NCBI GenBank assembly: GCA_964395915.1
Contig: CAYNDB010000100.1
Location: forward strand, 1 to 9,327
Reading direction: 5' to 3'
From: CAYNDB01 sp964395915
GTDB taxonomy: Bacteria > Nitrospinota_A > UBA7883 > JAJRTC01
Length of the DNA stretch: 9,327 nt
Shown here: positions 6,666-9,327 of the stretch, piece by piece
Layout: every line of letters starts with the position of its first letter
How positions within the stretch are numbered: the first letter of the stretch is position 1
Position numbers and translations under genes: made by a program
Notes under the pieces: generated by a model
Told to the model about the DNA's origin: nothing
The model's input: the letters and a program-made list of their open reading frames with translations, nothing else
Database searches by the model: none

Positions 6666-7952
6666 ATGACCACGCAACTACTTGCCGCAAGAAGAGGCGA
6701 AATAACAGAAACCATGGAGACCCTCGCAAAAAAAGAGGGTATGGAGCCTGCCTTCATTCGTGATGGTGTGCTGGACGGCTCTATCGTCATAACAAAAAAT
6801 AACCGTCATAACATAGACGGGCTTGCCATCGGCGCGGGGCTTAACACCAAGGTTAACGCAAACATCGGCTCATCCGGCGACGATGTGGATATATCCAAAG
6901 AAGTTGAGAAAATGAAAGTCTCCGTAGAAGCCGGGGCGGACACCATCATGGACCTCTCGACCGGCGGCGATATTCCTTTTATACGCAAAACTATCATGGC
7001 GGAATGTCCTGTGCCTATAGGCACTGTGCCGATATATGAATGCGCCGCCAATAACGTAACAGACGGCAAACATCTGCTCGACATGACGGCGGACGACCTT
7101 TTCTCCGCCATAGAAAATCATGGACGTGACGGGGTGGACTTTATTACCGTCCACTGCGGCATAACCCGCGAATCCGTCCGCCGTTTGAAAGATGAAGGGC
7201 GACTGCTAGACATCGTCAGCCGCGGCGGCTCCATCCACGCAAAGATGATTGAATATCATGGCGAGGAAAATCCGCTGTACGAACATTTCGACAGGCTTAT
7301 AGAGATCGCCCGTGAATATGACATGACATTCAGCCTGGGCGACGGGTTGCGTCCCGGTTGCCTTGCCGACGCGTCCGATAGAGCGCAAGTGCAGGAGACT
7401 ATTATATTAGGCGAGCTTGCAAAACGCGCCCGCGCTGGCGGAACGCAGGTGATGATCGAAGGGCCGGGGCATATGCCGATGGACCAGATAGTCGCCAACA
7501 TGCAGATGCAAAAAAGACTTTGCAACAACGCGCCATTCTATGTGTTAGGCCCGTTGGTCACAGACGTAGCGCCGGGATACGACCATATCACCGCCGCCAT
7601 AGGTGGAGCCATCGCCGCCGGAGCGGGAGCGGATTTCCTTTGTTACGTTACTCCTGCCGAGCATTTGCGGTTGCCAACGTTAAAAGATGTAAAAGACGGA
7701 GTTATCGCAACGAGAATTGCGGCGCATGCGGCGGATATCGCCAAGGGTGTCCGCAACGCAAGGGATTGGGACGACAACATGGCGCGCGCGCGTAAAGCTC
7801 TGGACTGGAAAGCGCAATGCAACCTCGCCATAGACCCTGTTATGGCAAAAGAGCGAAGGGCCGAAACGAACCCGTCGGACGACGAAGTCTGCACGATGTG
7901 CGCGTCGCTCTGCTCTATTAAAACCGGGTCAACTGAGTTTACGAAGGCTTAG
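6666..7952 (+). CDS. thiC: Phosphomethylpyrimidine synthase ThiC (short type)
   Basis: Radical-SAM enzyme that rearranges 5-aminoimidazole ribotide into 4-amino-5-hydroxymethyl-2-methylpyrimidine phosphate, the pyrimidine precursor of thiamine; cytoplasmic. The 428-residue protein belongs to the short form, lacking the N-terminal extension of the roughly 630-residue E. coli enzyme. Diagnostic motifs: NANIGSS (64-70), DLSTGGDI (96-103), PIGTVPIYE (117-125), VHCGIT (162-167), SLGDGLRPG (223-231), EGPGHMPMDQI (265-275), FYVLGPLVTDVAPGYDHI (291-308) and LCYVTPAEHL (325-334). The C-terminal cluster motif is C409-TM-C412-ASL-C416, thus Cx2Cx3C rather than the Cx2Cx4C of the E. coli type. ATG 6666 was chosen because GAAGGA precedes it; the longer open frame back to 6498 would translate the riboswitch. 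The TPP riboswitch upstream favours ThiC over the paralogue BzaF, which is usually tied to cobamide regulation. Confidence 0.97.
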   Translation: MTTQLLAARRGEITETMETLAKKEGMEPAFIRDGVLDGSIVITKNNRHNIDGLAIGAGLNTKVNANIGSSGDDVDISKEVEKMKVSVEAGADTIMDLSTGGDIPFIRKTIMAECPVPIGTVPIYECAANNVTDGKHLLDMTADDLFSAIENHGRDGVDFITVHCGITRESVRRLKDEGRLLDIVSRGGSIHAKMIEYHGEENPLYEHFDRLIEIAREYDMTFSLGDGLRPGCLADASDRAQVQETIILGELAKRARAGGTQVMIEGPGHMPMDQIVANMQMQKRLCNNAPFYVLGPLVTDVAPGYDHITAAIGGAIAAGAGADFLCYVTPAEHLRLPTLKDVKDGVIATRIAAHAADIAKGVRNARDWDDNMARARKALDWKAQCNLAIDPVMAKERRAETNPSDDEVCTMCASLCSIKTGSTEFTKA

Positions 7953-8015
7953 GGGAAACAGTTAAGAAGATTAATTGAAACGCGGCGAAATCCCCGCAGA
8001 ATACTGGAGGGCATG

Positions 8016-8780
8016 ATGACAGACACATCGGAAAAGAAATCCTGTTTTATTATTGCGCCTATAGGAAAAGAAAATTCCCCGGAAAGAAAAAATACAACTC
8101 GGCTCAAAAAGAACATCATCGACCCCGCGCTTGTAAAATGCGGTTACGCCCCTGGTGAGATAGCTCACGAAATCGACGAACCGGGTTTTATAACAGATCA
8201 AGTTATAGAGCGTTTAAGAGATTCCGATCTGGTCATAGCAGATCTTACAGGTCACAACCCAAATGTATTTTATGAATTAGCTATCCGCCATGTCCTTCAA
8301 AAACCGTTTATTCATGTTATCTCCAAAGGGCTCCCCATACCTTTCGATACCTCCGGTATAAGAACCATAGAATATGATTTTGATTTTGAATCCGTTCCAA
8401 GATTGGTTGAACAGCTTGCCAAGCAGATAGAATCTGCGGATAAAAATCCAGACAAAATAAATAATCCTATTACTGTGGCTCTTGATATTTCAAATATGGG
8501 ACAAAGCGATGGCTCCGCAGAGCGCCTAGCCGCCGCATATATGCCATTGGTGTCGGTTATTATAAAAAAGCTAGATGAAATTGAACGCCGATTGCCACCG
8601 TCAACTCCGTATGGCCTGCTTTCCTTGGGTATGGGCCGTCCGCCAGAATCTGAAACGACAATTTCGCGGGCCTTGAAAGGCGGGTTGCCTGGCCTTGCCG
8701 GTGGATTGGCGAATTTTACACCAACCGATGTTTCCGGAAAATCAGCTACAGGAGAAAATCCGACAGAAAAAGAAAAATAG
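8016..8780 (+). CDS. Nucleoside 2-deoxyribosyltransferase-like (DrHyd-type) protein
   Basis: The N-terminal domain resembles the nucleoside 2-deoxyribosyltransferase superfamily, Rossmann-like proteins that break or exchange N-glycosidic bonds of nucleosides and nucleotides; some related domains serve as effectors in prokaryotic immune systems. Counting from the ATG at 8013: first strand and loop CFIIAPIGKENSPERK (11-26), helix with IIDPAL (35-40), HEIDEPGFITDQVIE (52-66), then the core SDLVIADLTGHNPNVFYEL (71-89), with D72, D78, N84 and the likely nucleophile-position E88, and KPFIHV (97-102). A helical segment AYMPLVSVIIKKLDEIERR (175-193) may mediate oligomerisation; the last 60 residues are Gly/Ser/Pro-rich and look disordered. 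GGAGG (8006-8010) is only two bases from ATG 8013 but five from ATG 8016, so 8016 is preferred. The gene follows thiC on the same strand with no clear terminator and looks AT-richer than thiC. No sensor or partner gene is visible. True activity and substrate are unknown. Confidence 0.8.
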   Translation: MTDTSEKKSCFIIAPIGKENSPERKNTTRLKKNIIDPALVKCGYAPGEIAHEIDEPGFITDQVIERLRDSDLVIADLTGHNPNVFYELAIRHVLQKPFIHVISKGLPIPFDTSGIRTIEYDFDFESVPRLVEQLAKQIESADKNPDKINNPITVALDISNMGQSDGSAERLAAAYMPLVSVIIKKLDEIERRLPPSTPYGLLSLGMGRPPESETTISRALKGGLPGLAGGLANFTPTDVSGKSATGENPTEKEK

Positions 8781-8785
8781 GCAAA

Positions 8786-8907
8786 TGTCATTGCGAGGAG
8801 GCAGTAGCCGACGCGGCAATCCCGTGGGGAATAGTGGGATAGTCATAGGCGGCCTCTTATCTTCCAACGGGATTGCCACACTTCACTTCGTTTCGTTCGC
8901 AATGACA
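8786..8907. repeat. Palindromic TGTCATTGCGA repeat between convergent genes
   Basis: The 122-base unit has perfect 11-base inverted ends, TGTCATTGCGA (8786-8796) and TCGCAATGACA (8897-8907), and a perfect 11-base inner pair, GGCAATCCCGT (8815-8825) and ACGGGATTGCC (8867-8877). Each half is thus a head copy reading TGTCATTGCGA, then GGCAATCCCG, set in opposite directions. It begins six bases after the stop of the gene before and lies between convergent genes, so its transcript could fold and act as a two-way terminator. Similar repeats are, from memory, common in many bacterial genomes. Confidence 0.8.
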
Positions 8908-8962
8908 ATGTTATGAACGGATCGCCATGCTCCTTCTGGTCGCTCGCGATTGCACTAAATAG

Positions 8963-9327
8963 CTAAACGTTAAACCGGAAAAACACCACGTCGCCATCCT
9001 GAAAAACGTAATCTTTCCCTTCGACACGCATCAGCCCTTTTTCCTTTGCGGCCTGCTCGGAGCCGAGCTTGTCGATATCTTCAAATGATGTCACTTCCGC
9101 GCGGATGAATCCCCGTTCAAAATCGGTGTGTATCACCGCCGCCGCCTGTGGCGCCTTCGTCCCTTTGGTGATCGTCCATGCGCGGGTTTCTTCCGGCCCA
9201 TGGGTGAGGTACGTTATAAGATTTAACATGGCGTATCCTTCACGGATAAACCTGTCCAGCCCAGATTCTTCCAGCCCCATATCTTTCAGGAATTCCACCC
9301 TGTCGTCAGGCTCCATCTCGGAAAGCT
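8963..9327 (-). CDS. ychF: Ribosome-associated Obg-family GTPase/ATPase YchF, C-terminal part
   Basis: Only the last 120 residues or so of a protein of about 363 are inside the window; the frame stays open to the right edge, so the nucleotide-binding G domain lies outside it. The visible part is the end of the helical domain followed by the TGS domain: GLDRFIREGYAMLNLITYLT, TRAWTITKGTKAPQAA, VIHTDFERGFIRAEV, EGKDYVFQDGDVVFFRFNV. These blocks are nearly diagnostic of YchF/OLA1, which prefers ATP, binds ribosomes and is linked to oxidative-stress responses. The stop TAG is at 8963-8965. Its 3' end faces the preceding + strand gene across the palindromic repeat. Confidence 0.96.
   Translation of the reverse strand, partial: LSEMEPDDRVEFLKDMGLEESGLDRFIREGYAMLNLITYLTHGPEETRAWTITKGTKAPQAAAVIHTDFERGFIRAEVTSFEDIDKLGSEQAAKEKGLMRVEGKDYVFQDGDVVFFRFNV

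Noticed and set aside
6666..7952. Assignment as BzaF (hydroxybenzimidazole synthase) instead of ThiC
   Set aside because: BzaF is a close paralogue, but the upstream element is a TPP riboswitch and no cobamide-synthesis genes are nearby.
1974..8907. CRISPR array
   Set aside because: The repeats are few, far apart, palindromic and differ in their centres; there are no regular spacers or cas genes.
8695..8916. 73-codon + strand open frame
   Set aside because: It overlaps the end of the preceding gene in another frame and then translates the palindromic repeat.

Overview
The window looks like chromosomal DNA from a Gram-negative, probably anaerobic or microaerophilic bacterium of the Desulfobacterota/Nitrospirota/Nitrospinota type. 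The evidence is indirect: a periplasmic TPR + AMIN + Amidase_3 cell-wall amidase, a stand-alone rubredoxin, a short-type (428-residue) ThiC, genes with cleavable signal peptides, and intergenic palindromic repeats beginning TGTCAT of the kind scattered through many such genomes. Taxonomy cannot be fixed from this sequence alone.

Layout, left to right. A 5'-truncated N-acetylmuramoyl-L-alanine amidase (+, 1-1515) converges on a rubredoxin gene (-, 1601-1783), with a small structured segment between them. Rubredoxin has its own AT-rich promoter. A stretch without genes (1867-2069) carries a palindromic repeat that abuts the 3' end of leuS (-, 2070-4568), a complete leucyl-tRNA synthetase. An AT-rich divergent promoter region (4569-4784) separates leuS from three unrecognised genes on the + strand. 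The first two (4785-5177, 5174-5839) encode secreted proteins and overlap by ATGA; the third (5889-6299) has an uncertain 5' end. A composite palindromic repeat follows (6311-6425), then a promoter with a perfect TTGACA box, a well-conserved TPP riboswitch (6513-6595), and thiC (+, 6666-7952). Sixty-odd bases downstream, with no visible terminator, is a gene (8016-8780) for a nucleoside 2-deoxyribosyltransferase-like protein. A second palindromic repeat family (8786-8907) fills the gap before ychF (-, 8963-9327, N-terminal part beyond the window).

Most of the window is housekeeping: translation (LeuRS, YchF), thiamine synthesis under TPP feedback, envelope remodelling and electron transfer. 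The parts that are not routine are the 2-deoxyribosyltransferase-like gene that may be read from the TPP-controlled transcript, the unknown secreted-protein cluster, a plausible two-way CCTTC switch in the thiC leader, and two repeat families sharing TGTCAT termini.
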